A stretch of 64,000 nucleotides of DNA from Maylandia zebra (GCF_041146795.1 NC_135172.1:44123123-44187122); one strand, 5' to 3'; counted from the stretch's first letter, positions 1-14,600 are shown. The notes: generated by a model from the sequence alone, not told the origin. A program made the numbers and translations.

Positions 1-3000
1 GGACGAGGACAGCGAGGGGAGGGACAAAACCATCCTGGACCTGGCTGCAGTAAGAGGCTGACACACTCCCGTCATTTCACTTTTTCTTAATGTATGAGAT
101 TATTTTCACTCTCTGTAACTGTGGATGAAAGTGTGCATTCCCAGTTTCCACAGGGTCTCTGTGTGGCTGTGCCTGCAGACCCCGATGAAGCCCGCTCACT
201 GTGAGGAACGTGTTCCTGTGTGCTGACTGCTTCGTCTGTAACGGAGAGCACAGGAATGTCATTAGGCTGTTCCTCATCTTACAAACGCGAGTAAACCACA
301 GCTTTCAGTCTGTAAAAATCTGGAAACGGCACGTTTATGTTTTTCATGTCCAAACTGAGACCACGTGTGATTTTTAAGTTATAATATTGTTGTCATAAGA
401 AGCATTTATGGAGCTCGTGTGGGTGCTGCAGGTGCTGCCCAGCCTGGAACTCCATCATCTCCACCATCATTGCTTGGGCTGCATATCTGCGAGCGCTCGC
501 CTTCAGAGTAAAAGCTGAGCCTGTTGAAACGTGTGTGCTTCAGCAGTAAGACAAGGCTTTTACTTTGAAGGCGAATGTCCTCAAATGGCAAATATTTACA
601 GATTCGTCGGTGTCTTCTGGAGCAGGACGGTTTCCTCCTTGTAGCCACTTTGACGCGCCGACTGACAGCAGTCACGTTTCTCCCGCTGCGTGACCTCCGG
701 GCACGTGTAAAACTTAAAACCTGTAAACATCAGCTATAAAAACGTGGCTTTACCTTTGCACAGATGGTGAGAAAGAAACACTCGTCAACGCCGTCTTCCA
801 CGACCTCTGACCTCAGCGATGACCTGGACACGGAGGAGGCGCTGAAGGGTTTTGATTTCTTGGCGAGTCCAGACGAGCTGGACGGATCGCCCGAGTCAAG
901 GAGCGGGGATGACAGCGGCGAGTGGGGTGAGTCGCCCGATGGGTTTCAGAGCATCAGAACGTTAGCGAGTGAAGCTTTAACCACAGTGGTAAAAGACGAC
1001 TCCGGAGTTCAGAGCGTGAATGCAGGAGGACCCGCAGTCGCGCCCTGTGGAACTCCAGTTTCCTGTCTACAGCGACCTGCAGGTCACTGGCAGATTTGAG
1101 GCAAACTTGACCTTTAGAAACTTTTCTTAATGTTAATAAGTTGGAGGAGTGAGGTTAGAAAGAGCAAACAGGAAGTGTCTTTGTTTTGTCAAGCATCCGT
1201 GCAGCACCTGTGAAAGCTGTGAGTTTAATTCTGATCGTTTTTAAACGAGTTTGTAATAAAGTTACGTTTCAGCTCTTTTTTGCAGACGTCTTTTTCGTGA
1301 AGGTAAAACAAACCGAAGCTCGTCCTGACCCGCCGTCCTCTGTGTTTACATAAAGAAACCCTTTTTCTGCTGTTGCTTAGCAACCGGTCCAGTGTCATTC
1401 GGCCAATGACGGAGAGCTCCCCACGCGCTCGGTGATTCAACACTCGAGTCGAGATAGTAAAGGAGCGCTGACTCAGTGCAGCGGGTCTCACTGTGTGCTC
1501 ACGGCGTGAAAGGCCGCAGCGCCGAGCTTCGTCTCCGCTTTAACGCCGTTTCCATCTTGAAGTGCGGTCTGTGACGCTGCCTCCGCCTTCACACTGAGAT
1601 ATTACAGCAGCCGAGCGCAGATAAAACCCGTTTGGCTGCTCGGTTATGATGGAGCTGCCCGTCTCAGCTCCATCGTCCTCTCACCTTTCATTCAGCTCGC
1701 CGTTACCATGGCAGCTTCCGTCACTGCACGCTTATCTGTGGAGCCCGGTGTGCCCTTTGACCTTGTACAGATAATGCTTGTCCCCATCAGACTGCTTCTA
1801 CACCTGTGGAACTGCGCCCCCTACAGCGGAGGAGAGGCAGAGTCTGAACAGCCGGTTTACTGTTTAAAATGTAGAAGCTCATGAACAGAAGAAGGTGAAT
1901 AACTGCAGGATTAACAGGAAACAGAATAAACTGACTGCGTCTCGACTCTCATGGTTTTTTACAGAAAGCATCCTTTGTCTCATGACTTGAGCGTGAAAAA
2001 CACCTTTAAGCTGTTCAGACGGCGCAGATCAACTCGCTGCATCACGATGTGAATGTTTGATTTCTCTGATGATTCACTGGAGGAAATGTGAAAAAAGCGC
2101 GTTCACGCTTTCAGCTTCACGTGGGACGAAGCGTCCAGCTGATTCCTTCTGGGTCTGAGTGTTTTCTGCGAGGGACAAAAACATCGTTAATCCTGGACCC
2201 GCTCGTACAGACACAGATTCAGCACATTTTTAAAGTTGATGTAAGACGGTGAGCAGATTCTGTGAGGTCGCCTTCATCTTTGGTTGAGGTTATCTGGGAT
2301 GAATGGTACAGGAGGAATCTTTGCATCCTTCTCGCCTGTAGGAGGCGCTCAACTCGCTGCCTCTGCAGCCGTCGTCGTGTTTCCGCGGGACGCGGTTAGC
2401 CGAGGTTTCACAGGAGGGAGGGACCGCTGGCCTGGCTCTGCACACGTGTGTAAAGCACAGGGGGCGCCGTAGAGCGAGGTCAGCTGGCAGATGAAAGCGA
2501 CAGCATAGCTGGGCTACCCCCGTCTGTCTGAGGTTCCTCGCTCGTCATCACGTCTCCCTCAGGGATGGATTTGAACTGTACTGCATCCAGACACTCACAA
2601 CATGTTTCTGCCTCCCCTCCCTCCCTTCTCCTCCCTCCCCTCCTCCCCGCCTCCTCCCCTCCGTCCTGTAGAGAAGGAAGAGCAGTCTCCTCTGGGTGAA
2701 ATGGCCTGGGATGTGGACCAGGGGCTGATAGCCCAGCTCAAGGAGCAGTACAGGAAGGAACGCAAGGGCAAGAAGGGGGTGAAGAGTAAGTCGTGCTGCA
2801 GGCCTGTGCTTCATCCTCCCTCCTCACCCTCTTTACCTTTTGTTCCCCTCACCCTCTTCCTGTAATAATAAACTATTTATTCTCTTTTCCACCTCTAAGT
2901 TTTCCCTCCTCACATCGCCTCAGTCCCATCACTGGTCCTCTGTGTGTCACATGTTAGATGGCAGCTTTGTTATTTGGGAAATCTCATTGGAGGATTCGCC

Positions 3001-6000
3001 TCCACCCTCTGTTTGGTTTATGAATGAAGCTGTCGTAGCATCCAACCGTTTCAAGGGTCAGTTAGGAGGCTGTATACAAAAGATGAACAGTCGAGGGACG
3101 ACAGTTAGCTGAGGTGAAGTCTAGCAGACAGCTAGCAGCTGCAGGTGACAGTCAAAGAGGCCACGCCCCTCATAATGCAAACTTTAAATGAGTTATCAGG
3201 TTACAGAGAGATCAAACAGTTTGTGTATCAGGCTGTAAACACGTTTGTTTCTGCTGTAAAGTTTGAACACGAGTCTGTGGGGACTGACTCACTGCTGCCT
3301 CTGCTGCATGTTAGAGGAACTGCAGCCACTGAGGCGTGGCGCTCTGGTTGTGCTGGAGCGTAAGACGGTGGAGTGGAAGGTTGTAAGACCTGAGCCGCTT
3401 TAATGCTCACGCCGTCCAGATGTGCAGATACCACAGTGTCCTCCTTCACAGCTGGACCATCAGTGTGCTTTTCAAACTGAGATGATTTGTAGGAAACTTT
3501 ATTGCGCTGTGGAAACTGCGCCCTGGTTTGCGTCAGGTTATGTTCTTTGGGTTATCTTCAGGTTTTTTTACTTCCTGTTGGTTTCCGTCCGTGCTCGTGT
3601 TGCGATGGCAGCGACTCATCTGCATCGTGTCGCCGTCTGTCCGGCAGGTTTCTGTCCTTCCTGCTCTTCGCTCGTCTTCTTTGTTTCTCTGCTTTTGTTT
3701 GCCATCGATGCCTCGCAGAGCTGCTGCCGCTCCTTCTTTCCATCTTCACGTTTCACGTTTTATTTTTCATCTCTCCCTCCAAACGTCGTTGTTCTCCCGC
3801 CTTCATCAGGCTTCCTGTCCCCTCCTCATCCTCTCTCGTCTCTCTTCTTCCTCCTGCAGGACCAAACCGGTCTAAGCTGCAGGACATGCTGGCTAACCTG
3901 CGGGACGCCGAGGACCTGCCCTCCATGCAGCCGGCCGTGACGCCCCCCTCTCGGTCGAGCGTGCCCAGGCTGAACGAGCACGAAGTCGGACGCCCCGATG
4001 ATGGTAGCCCTCCCTCCGTCTCGGCTCAGCGGTCATGTGTGAGTGACGTGAATGTTCAAACGTTTCCTGTGTCCTGCAGAGGCGATGACGTTCCTGCCGT
4101 CGTCGGGGAAGTCGTTCATTCTGGGCAGAGTGGACGAGGCGGTTTCTAACGAGCTCGGATTGGGAGAGCTGGCCGGACTGACCGTTGCTAACGAGGCCGA
4201 GGGCCTGATGTACGACGTGAGTAACGTTAACCTGTCACAGGCTGCTTCAGGCCACGCCCCCTCGTGGACATAATCCCAGAAAGAAAAGATGAAGAGCAGC
4301 GAGTAAAACCTGATTCCACTCGTGGTTTGTTTTGTTTTGAATATTCAAGGAGTGTTTCCACAGTGCTCCTGCACCCTGACATAGAGCTCCGCCCCCACAG
4401 CTGATTCTAACCTATCAGAGAGCTTAATGAGACCTTTTCCCTCCCTCAGATCGCCAACAACAAAGATGCACTGAGGAAGACGTGGAACCCGAAGTTTACC
4501 CTGCGGAGCCACTTTGACTCGGTGCGCAGTCTGGCCTTCCACCCGGTGGAGCCGGTTCTGGTCACCGCCTCCGAGGATCACACCCTCAAACTGTGGAACC
4601 TCCAGAAGACGGCGCCCGCCAAGAAGTGAGACTCCACGTTTTGCCATCACACACGTATTCTCTGAAACAGGGCAGGGACAGCTCAGTAGGCAGAGTGGTT
4701 GTGTAGAGTGGCCCCATGATCGGAAGGTCATGGGGTCGAACGGCGGCGGTCCCCCTGAGCGAGATACCGCCCCTGAAGTTGAAAACGCTCTGAGAGGGAC
4801 TGCTGGCCTGGCTCGTGGATCCAAATGTAGACTCTGCTAACGTAGCTTTGCATGATTCCTCAAAAGAATCCTCCTCTGATTATGATCCTGAGCCTCGGTT
4901 TATCCCCTCTGTGAAACGAGTCGTTGTAGCTCCTCTCCCTTTAAGACCTGACATAGAACCAAGTCCGCCAGAGCTTATATTATATGTTTACCTGCTGTGG
5001 AGCCATTTTTTGGAGCATTTCAAGCTGCTATACATCAATACAACCATTACAGCCCAAATTGTAATAATATGTCTGCATTAGGTGCATAGTAATTACATAA
5101 ATTGCAAAAAAGTGCAATAAACTACAAAAAAATTGAAAATCTTTTTGTTTTTTTAACATATATTTCTAGTTAGAGAAATTTAAGAGGCTTATCCCTCAAA
5201 ACTGTAAATACAAAAAAGTTTCACAAACTAGTTTTTGAGTGTCTTCATAATTTTATTTTTGAAATACACAAATTTTTATACACTGCAGGAAAAACAAAAA
5301 TAAATATTATAATGCAAATTTGCAAAAAAACAGCATGTGCATCAAAATAAACTATTTCCAGCAGTGCAATATGAGTCCTCAGCATCCCAGAAACGACACA
5401 AAGTCATAAAGTCAAACATAACTTTTAAAAACACCAGTATAGGCTCATAAGGCCCTGATGGTAAAAAACTACATTTCCGCAAAATGACATCACTTCCGGT
5501 TTCGGGCAGGTCATGGCGGTCATGTGATAGTTCGCGCTGATAGACGTAGGAAGTGTTACAAACAGCTGATCGATCGGCAAAGCCTGTTTCTGGAATATTA
5601 TGTTTTTGTTGCTACAAGTGCTTTTATGCAGTTTTTGCAAAGCTTTATGTGGAAGGAAACTGTGACCAAGGACAAGCTGATGGCATCAGATGTAAGTACA
5701 ACTCCTCCGGTTTCATATGCAAAAATTTTTTTATTGCGCTAGCTTACATGGTTGCAGTGCTACTGGGATTTAAAAATAGTTACGCAAAATGGAGCGTGTC
5801 CGCTCCGACCGGCTCTAAAGGGTTAAGCAAACTTTCCTCTGATTGGCTGCCCCTCACAAACAGGTTTAAACTGCAGTTGGGCGGGGCTTCTGTGGCATCG
5901 TGCAGTCTGCAGCCTGAGCTGATGTTACAGGACAAACGAACACGGCTTTTAGAAGCCGGCGGTCTCACTCCTCTGCTTCGGTCCTCAGGTGCGCGGCGTT

Positions 6001-8044
6001 GGATGTGGAGCCCATCTACACATTCCGAGCCCACAGGTGAGCGTGGGAGCGTTCCCAGCACCGCCCACCTTCAGCCCGACTCCGTTCATGCGGTCATAAA
6101 ACCAACGTAAGTGTCTGTCATTCTGATTTCGTCCTGTAGCGGAGCCGTGTTGTGCGTCACCATGAGCTCGAGCGGCGAGCAGTGCTTCAGCGGGGGCGTA
6201 GACGGCACCATTCAGAGCTGGAACACCCCCAACCCCAACATCGACCCCTACGACTCGTATGGTACGACCCGGCTCCTCCCAGCACACGCCTTCGTCGTGC
6301 TCTGTGTTCACATCTTCACGTGAGGATTTGCTCTCGTTTCCTCTGCAGAGCCGTCCGTCCTGCGGGGGGCGCTGTGCGGTCACACGGACGCGGTGTGGGG
6401 TGTGGTCTACAGCTCGGCTCACCGCCGCCTCCTCTCCTGCTCGGCCGACGGGACGGTGCGGCTGTGGAGCGCCGCCGACACCTCGCCGTCTCTCGCTGTT
6501 TTCAACGAGCGAGGAGGTAAGAGAACATCTGTGAGAACATCTGCACCGCAGCTTCAAGTAGGCGCAGTTTTATGTCCCTTTAGTTACTCCTCGAGGAGGA
6601 GGAGCTTAAGTGGCGCTGTGCTGAGTCTCTGCCTCTCTCTCAGAGCTCGGAGTCCCGACCTCGGTCGACCTGGTGAGCAGCGAGCCGGCTCACATGGTGA
6701 CGTCCTTCGACACCGGACACATCGGACTCTTCAACATGGAGACGCAGCAGCTCGTCCTGAAGCTGGAGTCGGCCGGTCCTCCAGGTACGACCACGAGCTC
6801 GGCGAGTATTTACAACCCGAGAACAAAGAGCGTGAATAAAAACAGACATTTTACTCACGACAGAAACACGTCACATGTTCAAACTGAGGAAACGAACCGT
6901 CCGCGTGAGTCTGTTTATCCCCGATCATGTGACCGACCTGCTGACACCCGATCAGCTGCTGAGGGCTCCTCCGGCCGTCTCTTTCTAAAAATGTCTCCGC
7001 TCCGTTTTCTTTGTTCTGCTGTGAGTAAAATCTGAGTTTACGACGTTTGTTTTGCTCTGCGTCCCAACGGCGTTTGCAGAGCTCCGCCTCTAAATCACGT
7101 TCACCAATGAGCAGGATGAAGCAGGCTTCAGATGTGTCGACGAGAAGTTCGCAGAGACTTTCGTTTGTGCGTCTGCCAGTTAATTCTGCTGCCGTTTCGA
7201 AGCGTCGTCGGTGTCACGGCGCCGTCCGCAGGCCGAGCTGATGCTCTGACGCTTACACGTATTTACTGCTAATGTTCTCCTTCCTCCTCACGCCCGCCTC
7301 CACGCAGAAGCTCCCTGCAAGATCAACAAAGTGCTGAGCCATCCCACGCTGCCGATCACCATCACCGCTCAGGAGGACCGCCACATCCAGTTCTTCGATA
7401 ACAACACAGGTACGCTGTGACGTGTCCTCAGCTTCGCTTCTTTCGTTGCCTCGCAGATCAAATTTAAACTTTAACCGTGTTTCAAACTGAAGGTAAGCTC
7501 ATCCACGCCATGGTCGCCCACCTGGACGCTGTCACCAGTCTCGCTGTGGATCCAAACGGCCTTTACCTCATGTCAGGAAGTAAGTATCCGAGCGCACGCC
7601 AGCTGGCACATCCCATAATATTATCAGACTTTATAAAGAGCCTACGGGTACTTCCTGTATTTATTATTTTCACTCTAAGAGCTCTGGAGTAAAACGCGCT
7701 GTTCTCACAGCCGAGCCAATCGCAGCATCAGGAAACCAGGAAGTGTCCGTTTATGATGAAAAACACAAACGTATCCATGTAACAACAATAACAATCGTTT
7801 GTTTGTCCTGTAACGGCCTCCATCTTTATTTACAGTGCTGCTCTGTGCTGATTGGCTGTCTCTCTTCCCGTCAGGTCACGACTGCTCGATCCGTCTGTGG
7901 AACATGGAGAGTAAAACCTGCATCCAGGAGTTCACAGCACATCGTAAGAAGTTCGAGGAGTCCATCCACGACGTGGCGTTCCATCCCACCAAGTGCTACA
8001 TCGGCAGCGCCGGGGCCGACGCGCTCGCCAAAGTCTTCGTATGA
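1..8044 (+). CDS. strn: striatin, 3' part of gene (13 exons in window)
   Basis: Striatin is a scaffold (regulatory B''' subunit) of PP2A in the STRIPAK kinase-phosphatase complex. Exons read from splice sites and frame: 1-49 (partial), 764-926, 2672-2785, 3860-4003, 4080-4216, 4450-4625, 5989-6036, 6140-6261, 6349-6516, 6644-6784, 7308-7409, 7493-7579, 7875-8044 (stop TGA 8042-8044). All junctions keep frame. The product shows the linker EQYRKERKGKKGVK, then RPNRSKLQDMLANLRD, then a WD40 propeller (for example KTWNPKFTLRSHFD, GHTDAVWGV, CSADGTVRLW, GHDCSIRLWNMESKTC), ending GADALAKVFV. The stretch ELGLGELAGLTVANEA and the ending match vertebrate STRN better than STRN3 or STRN4. The caveolin-binding, coiled-coil and calmodulin-binding N terminus lies before the window. 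The assignment rests on remembered family sequence, not on a search. Confidence 0.95.
4672..4800 (+). repeat. tRNA-derived SINE head in strn intron
   Basis: The start of this stretch has a pol III A-box-like sequence (AGCTCAGTAGGCAGAGTGG) followed about 30 bases on by a B-box-like GGTCATGGGGTCGAAC. This is the layout of a tRNA-derived SINE. It lies in the intron after exon 4450-4625. The body after about 4800 is not a SINE tail I recognise. Confidence 0.6.
4830..5826. mobile_element. piggyBac-like non-autonomous remnant
   Basis: An AT-rich block in the strn intron ends with CTCTAAAGGG followed by TTAA at 5823-5826, the usual end layout of piggyBac-type elements (CCCTTT... next to a TTAA target). 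A small palindrome, GGAGCGTGTCCGCTCC, sits about 20 bases inside that end. The left end was not found, so the start is approximate and the family call tentative. Confidence 0.4.
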
Positions 8045-10690
8045 CCTGAATGTGGTCAGCTGACCGCCCCAACGTTCTCGGTGGGGTTCTTATTTTTGGA
8101 CAGATGGAGGTCGCTTCCTCTGCAGAAGGTGACCCCACTCAATCCCCCCCACGCCCCCCCCTTTAAGATTCTTCTCATGTTAAGCCCCGCCCCCTGCTGG
8201 ACTCGGGCTGGCCTGGATCCACAAAACAAACTGACCTCTGAGTGAGGGGAAGAAGTTATCACGCGGTAGGCCGCGGCGTGCGTTCTCCCTCGAACAGCTC
8301 CGGGCTCGCCGCAGACGTCTCATCGTAATGTGCCTTCTTTCTGTCGGACGCTCAGAAGAAACCCGAGACGCCGGAGACGAGACGAGTCGGGACGGGGAGG
8401 TGATGGCGGCCAAGTTTAACCTTCACACGACCTCCGTTTGTTAGTCTGTCCGTCCTGAGCTGAGCGGCGGCGAGGACAGTCCTGGATCTGTCCCCGCCTT
8501 TAATGTGCTCCACCTGAGCCACGCCCACACAGGCAGGAACTTTGGCCAATCACGGTCGCCGTCCCTAGTTGGGTCCATCAGGTTCTCGTCCCTGCTGTTG
8601 GCGATGACTGGCGCTCGGTGGGAAGCAACATTAAAGAGAATCGGCGCCTGATTGGCTCCAGCCCCAAACATCCGAACATGAAGGTCCTCACTGGAGAGGG
8701 CGGGGTTAACCTGAGAGGGCGCCACCTGCTGGGACTGAGCAGTAATCCTTCACTGGACAACAGAGGCCGTTTGGCTGCACCTGAGCTCTGATGGGGTTTC
8801 TTTGGCTCCTCCTCCTCCGAGACGCTGCTCATCGATCTCTGATCCGCTGAGCGCTCTGTTCCAAACCCTGAGCGGCGCTAACAGGGACTTTTTGGGAAAC
8901 CTCACCTGGAAGGTTGTCCTCACTCACTCACGGGTTGTAAGATATATGGCTGCTTTTGTGGGCGTGACCCTGCGGCGACGCTGTTCTCCCCAGAAATCAG
9001 ACGGATCGGCCCGGACGCCTCCGACTCATCCCGACGCCTGCTGTTGCCAATGCTAATTACCTTCTTGTAACATACCTGAGTAACACCTGTGCTGCGCCCG
9101 CAGATCTGCTTTCCAGCTCGGTTTGTGCGCCGTGAGGCGGATCTTTTTTATTCTGTTTTACTTGAACGTGTCGTTTCTTCTTTTCGGGGTTTCTGCTGAT
9201 GTTTTAACGACTTCTGTGTTTTTTAACCAAACGCATCGTCTCAGAAAGCAGCTGCTTCCCATCGTGGTGTGAAACGGTCGGCGTGTACAAAGACTTAACA
9301 GATATATGTGTGTACAGTTTTAGGTATTAAAGCAAATCTATTTATTAACTGGTGTAAAGAGCGTATTTAGGGCGGTTTCAACGGGTCGGTGAGCAGAAAG
9401 TTCAAAGGTTGAGTGTTTCCTGTAAACTCGTGTGGAGCATGAATGCAGTCTGTACAGAGACGTGAACGCTTCCTGTAAAAGCTTTTTATCCACGACTTTC
9501 ACCTCTACCTGCACGCGTCTGTGTTCGAGGCTGTTTTCAAAAGTTTTGTCCGCGATACGAGCGGGCAACTTCCTGTTTGGTTTCCAAAGTAAGGGCATAT
9601 CCACACAGTTGGCTGATTTCTGCATTAAAATGAATCAATTTAATTCGTTTTTGTTTTTTTCTTCCATAAAAGGAACTTGTGGACGTTTTCAATCCTCACT
9701 GCCTCATCCCGTTAAACAAAAACAACTCATCGGTTTGACAGATTGTAGAGCGTCTGCGTCGTGTAGTCGTGTGTCGAAGATAACAAACGTTTGATGGTTT
9801 TCAGCTTCTTAAATGTCTCAGTCTTTTCTCAGTGACGACAGCACAGCTTTAGATTGAACACGTGTGATGGCAGCTTTTATTTTTATGTTGCAAAGTTGCC
9901 AAAAACATTCATAGTTTGTTGAAAATGATGTTCAGCTGCCCGCTGAGAGCAACATGGAGTCAGCGCTGAGTTCCTAAATGGTTCAGAAGTTTAAAGATTT
10001 GTACTAATCTGCACAGACGCCGCTCGCTCACTTATGAAGCTTCTGTTGCCCAAAATTAGTTTCAGTTTGTCGTCAGTCTTTCATACGTCTTCATCTGGAT
10101 GAACTGAAGACTTTCAGCTTCACTGAGTGTAACTGATTAAATTTGCTCTCCTTCCTGTTCTGTTCTGCCGGGTTTTCTCTCAGCGCTGACAGAAACCTGC
10201 AGAGCAAAACAAGCAGACTCACACTGGAGCACATTTATGATATTTCTAAGTCTGGTGGAGCAACAACAGGTTTCAGAGTGTGAGTTTTGACAAAGTGCAC
10301 AAAATGTATTTATTTTAATTTGCTTCCATCATATCTTTAGTTTATTTTAAAGCTGAATAAAAATGAATCCTGACTCCTTTAACAGAGGCCAACATGTCCT
10401 CCTGTAACCACGTCTCATTGCTTCCTCTTCGGTGATAAACTCGGGGACGCGGCTCCGTCTCTGTGCAGTGTTTGCAGATGAAATCTTCTGTGAGCTGAAC
10501 TCCAGACTGAATCCTGCCTGTAAACTGTGGATGTGTTTTGTTGTGAAACTGCAGGAGGGACGACGGGAGCTGCTCGGGCTGTACATACAGTTCACACACT
10601 GTGTTTTGGCTTTTTTGTGTCTTTTTGCCTTCAGAGTGGGAGAGTGACAGATTTATCAGTAACAATAAAGAAATATGTTGTATATCATCC
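8045..10690 (+). other. strn 3' UTR and downstream intergenic DNA
   Basis: No convincing coding sequence is seen after the striatin stop. Candidate polyadenylation signals are ATTAAA at 9326-9331 and AATAAA at 10664-10669, so the 3' UTR could be about 1.3 or 2.6 kb long. I cannot choose between them from sequence alone. Confidence 0.5.
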
Positions 10691-11329
10691 TGCGTGGTTT
10701 CATTGTTGTTTTCTAAGTGTTGACGGGAACGAGAGACGGAAAAACAACACTCTGAAGTCGGTCAGTTTAGTTTCTCTCAGATTATCACATAGGTTTGGTT
10801 TTTTTAAAGATTTTCTGCTATCTTATTGGTTGATTTCTTGTTTATCTAAGTCTCGACCACTATAATTATTATTGACCAGACTCTGTAGTTAGACTGGCTA
10901 TCAATTATTTTTATTATTTTATGTAATAAATATTAACAGTTTTAAGCTGCTTGTTGAAGGTTTAGAAACCAGGTTTTTAAGCAGCGCTGGTCCGCCAGGT
11001 GGCGCTGATTCGCCTTCAGGCTGGATTCCCAAACGGAAACGAAGAAGCCTCTGTGTGGCGCTGCTGCGCTCTGATTGGCTGACAGGCCTGCGGCTCCTGC
11101 AGGGAAACAAGAGCTGCTCCGCTAAACGCACAAAAAAAGCAACACACCGTGTTTTATGAGGAGGAAATAATTGAAAGCACATCTGTGCGGCTTTACGGTG
11201 AGTGTTAACGCACCGATTTAACAAACGGCTGAAGTTTAGAAGCGAAATGAACTTTTTAAAGTGGCAAATAACTCAGTTAGCTTAGCATAAACCTGCTAAC
11301 AAACGGAACACGTTTATAAGATGAGTTTT

Positions 11330-11601
11330 TATTTTGGACTCCGGGGTCGGGCTGCCTGCTCACACCGGTTCGGGGTTTTACTGCTGCAGATTTGTCATTT
11401 GTTGTCGCTTTTATTGAAACACTTGGTGAAAGTATCGAGATGTGTTTGGCTGTGCTAATGTTAGCTCCGCGCAGCTAAAATCCTGCGGGTTTTAAGCAGA
11501 CTCTGGTTTCTCCTCCCAGCGCTCCTCTTCTCCTCTCCGTCCTCCAGTGGCACCGGCTCCCCGGGCTGCCATGAGCGGGTTCGCGGTCTGACTGCAGGAC
11601 G
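11330..11601 (+). promoter_or_regulatory. btbd3 5' UTR / CpG-rich promoter region (approximate)
   Basis: Local GC and CpG content rises just before the btbd3 start codon, in contrast with the AT-rich DNA before about 11300. The ATG at 11602 is the first one in frame with the BTB domain and the family N terminus MAAE. No TATA box was identified. This is inference from composition and position. Confidence 0.4.
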
Positions 11602-14600
11602 ATGGCTGCGGAGCTGTTTCCCACCAAGAAGCTGGTCCCGGCCGCCTCCGTGCAGCAGTACCAGCAGCAGAACCTCACCAACAACAACACCAGCATCACC
11701 AGCTGTAACTGGCAGGGCCTGTACCCCACCATCAGAGAGAGGTGGGTGTGTGGAGGAGGCCGAGATCCAGCACTAGAGAGAAAGGATTAAAATTCTCTCC
11801 GAAAAAGCCAGCAGCGGAATTTAAAAAGCAAAAGACTTTTTAAAAATTACTTTAAAATGCTCGGCTGCAAGAATGTGAGAGCCCCGAGAACGGGTCCTGG
11901 ATGTTTAGTTCACCCTCAATCATCATGCAGCTTTCTCAGACACACATCCAGCATTTCTGTATTTGAAAGATGAGTTTGCAGGTCTGACAGGTTGCTCCTG
12001 CTTTGGTGTCTTTTCATTAAGCAAACCCTCAAAACTGCTGTGTTCTTATAGGAATTCAGTCATGTTCAACAATGAGATGATGGCAGATGTTCACTTTGTC
12101 GTGGGACCACCGGGGGGGACGCAGCGGGTGCCCGGACACAAGGTAACGCAAACACTCGACAGTTTCAGAGCACAGAAGATTCTGCTCAGCACTCACAACC
12201 AGCTCGCTCCTCAGGCAGCTTTATCAACTCTAATGCTTTCAGCTGAGTCTCTGCAAACGTTAGGACATCACTGCCTGAAGGTCAGAAATACAGTGAGGAG
12301 CACAGACTGGTCTCAGTAAGATCTCAGAGCAGGCTGAATAAGGACATCTGTGGTCACATGATTCTAGCTAAAGACTCAGCTGATTTCTGAACACTGGAGC
12401 GATCAGTAGTTAATGAAAGGCTGTCGCGGTTTAGCAGAAACCATGTTCGCATGGAGCTGACTATAAAACCAGAATATCACAGCAACACAATAACAACAAA
12501 CAGCTTCAAGGAGGTTCGGGAAAGAATGGCTGCAAAAGAAGACAAAATATTCATTCACAAATGTCCAGACCATATGAAAAAACAAGTCCTTTAACATGCG
12601 TTGGGTCATTAACCCACTGAACCAGGTTAAGAGTCCGTTAAAGCGAGGAAGTCTTTAGCAAAGGGGTCATCCTTACAGCAACTGTGTATGATAAAATCAC
12701 CGACAATGAGAACACAACTAAATTTAAAAAGAACCGAACCTAGGAGATCAGCAAAGTCCGTGATAAAACATTTGCTATATTTAGGCAGTCGGTAAACCAC
12801 CACGCAGAGTCATCTCCGAGGCTACGCCGCCACTCCTACCAGTAATCCTTGGTGAGCTAAAAGCGACACAATCCGATGGAAGAAGATCGGAAAAAAGGAT
12901 GAGCTCACCAGGACAAATCCAGGTTTCAGTCAGGAATAAAGCATCAATCCCGTTAGTGGAGAGGAAGTCGTTTAAGAGAAAGGTCTTATTGACCAGCGAC
13001 CTGACATTGAGCAATGCCATCCGTATCCTAGGGGCTAAATCGCCACGGGTGGTGCGTCGTAGGACACTTAGGTTGCTTCAGCAAAATCCGCGTTGGAGCG
13101 ATGTTATCCAAACCCCAGCAGGAAAACATGCCACAGGAAGGGAAGGGTAAGCTTCATGGTCAGCCGAGCAGATCGAACGGTGGGTGAGCAACTTAGCATC
13201 AGAGCGCTCCTGCAAGGAGGGAAAGAAGATCAAATGTCCAGGCTGGCATGTGGGTAGCCAGTGGCTCTGGCTTCAAAGTAGACCCTGAGGCGAACGCGAC
13301 GGCCGCTCCTTCTACCGCGTTTCCTGTAGCGTTTCTTGGTTAGGAAGAGGTAGGTGGAAGAAGCCGGTCGGAGGGTCCGGTCAGGGCGGGCTGGCGTCGC
13401 CCAGATTCCAGCAAGGATCAGCCCGCGACGAATGGGAGAGTCTTAAATTTAAAAGTGTTTGCCTGTCGTATGTAATCAGTGCTCAGCCATTAGATGAGCA
13501 TACAACTAAAAGGATCAAAAATACGATGCCACGGTCCATAAAAGAGCGTAGAACAGATACAGCCTTGATCCGCATGTGAACACCAGGCTGTGTCAAATCA
13601 CTCAGTGAACAGTTTGTCTGTAATCAGAATGTAGAGCATTGCGTCAGTGGCCGGAGATCAGGGCATCTATGAATTAAAGTTTGGTTTGATTTCTGACTGC
13701 ATGCTAAAGTATCCGTGGGCAACATACCAAGCTTCTCCCCGAAGCATCCGTCAGAGTGTAAATGTTAGCTAGAAAGCACTTAAGAGGGGGGAGGGTGAAT
13801 GTTGTATAAAGCGCTTTGAGTTCTGCGCTTTAACCAGATCTAGCATCACTGGCTCCAGTGTTTACTCGCCATAAGCCTTCAGCTGCTCCACGCCTCGTGT
13901 CTGAAACTCGCCACCACTTCACCCCCGTCAGCTAGACTCAGTTTAAATCTCAGCACATCAGCATCATGTTTTTTGTTATTCCTGGAAGTTTATAATATTG
14001 TTTTTATTGGTAATTAAAGTAACCACGAGTGTTGTGAAAGGATATAAAATGCAGTTGTGGTTCTCCTGTTCTTTGAGCTTTGATAATCTCAGGGCGTCGT
14101 TGTGTTCAAAGTGTAACTCTCGACTCTGACATCGTCCTCGTTGTTCTCTGTTCTGGCAGTACGTCCTGGCTGTCGGCAGCTCCGTCTTCCACGCCATGTT
14201 CTACGGCGAGCTGGCCGAGGATCAGGACGAGATCCGCATCCCCGACGTAGAACCACCGTCCTTCCTCGCCATGTTGAAGTGCGTCAACCTTTGATTTTGT
14301 TTACCTCGTTACACAAACACCTGACCGCTCACCCACAACCGTGCCTTTGCCTCTGCAGGTACATCTACTGCGATGAGATCGACCTTTGCGCCGACACGGT
14401 GCTCGCCACCCTCTATGCTGCCAAGAAGTACATCGTACCTCATCTGGCACGAGCCTGCGTCAACTTCCTGGAGACCAGCCTGAGTGCAAAGAACGCCTGC
14501 GTGCTGCTGTCGCAGAGCTGCTTGTTCGAGGAACCCGACCTGACGCAGCGCTGCTGGGAGGTGATCGACGCGCAGGCCGAGCTCGCGCTGCGCTCTGAGG

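Noticed and set aside
3422-4149. Overlapping open frames in the strn intron and exons
   Set aside because: Low-complexity Ser/Phe/Cys translations of pyrimidine-rich intron DNA. The striatin exons use a different, well-supported frame.
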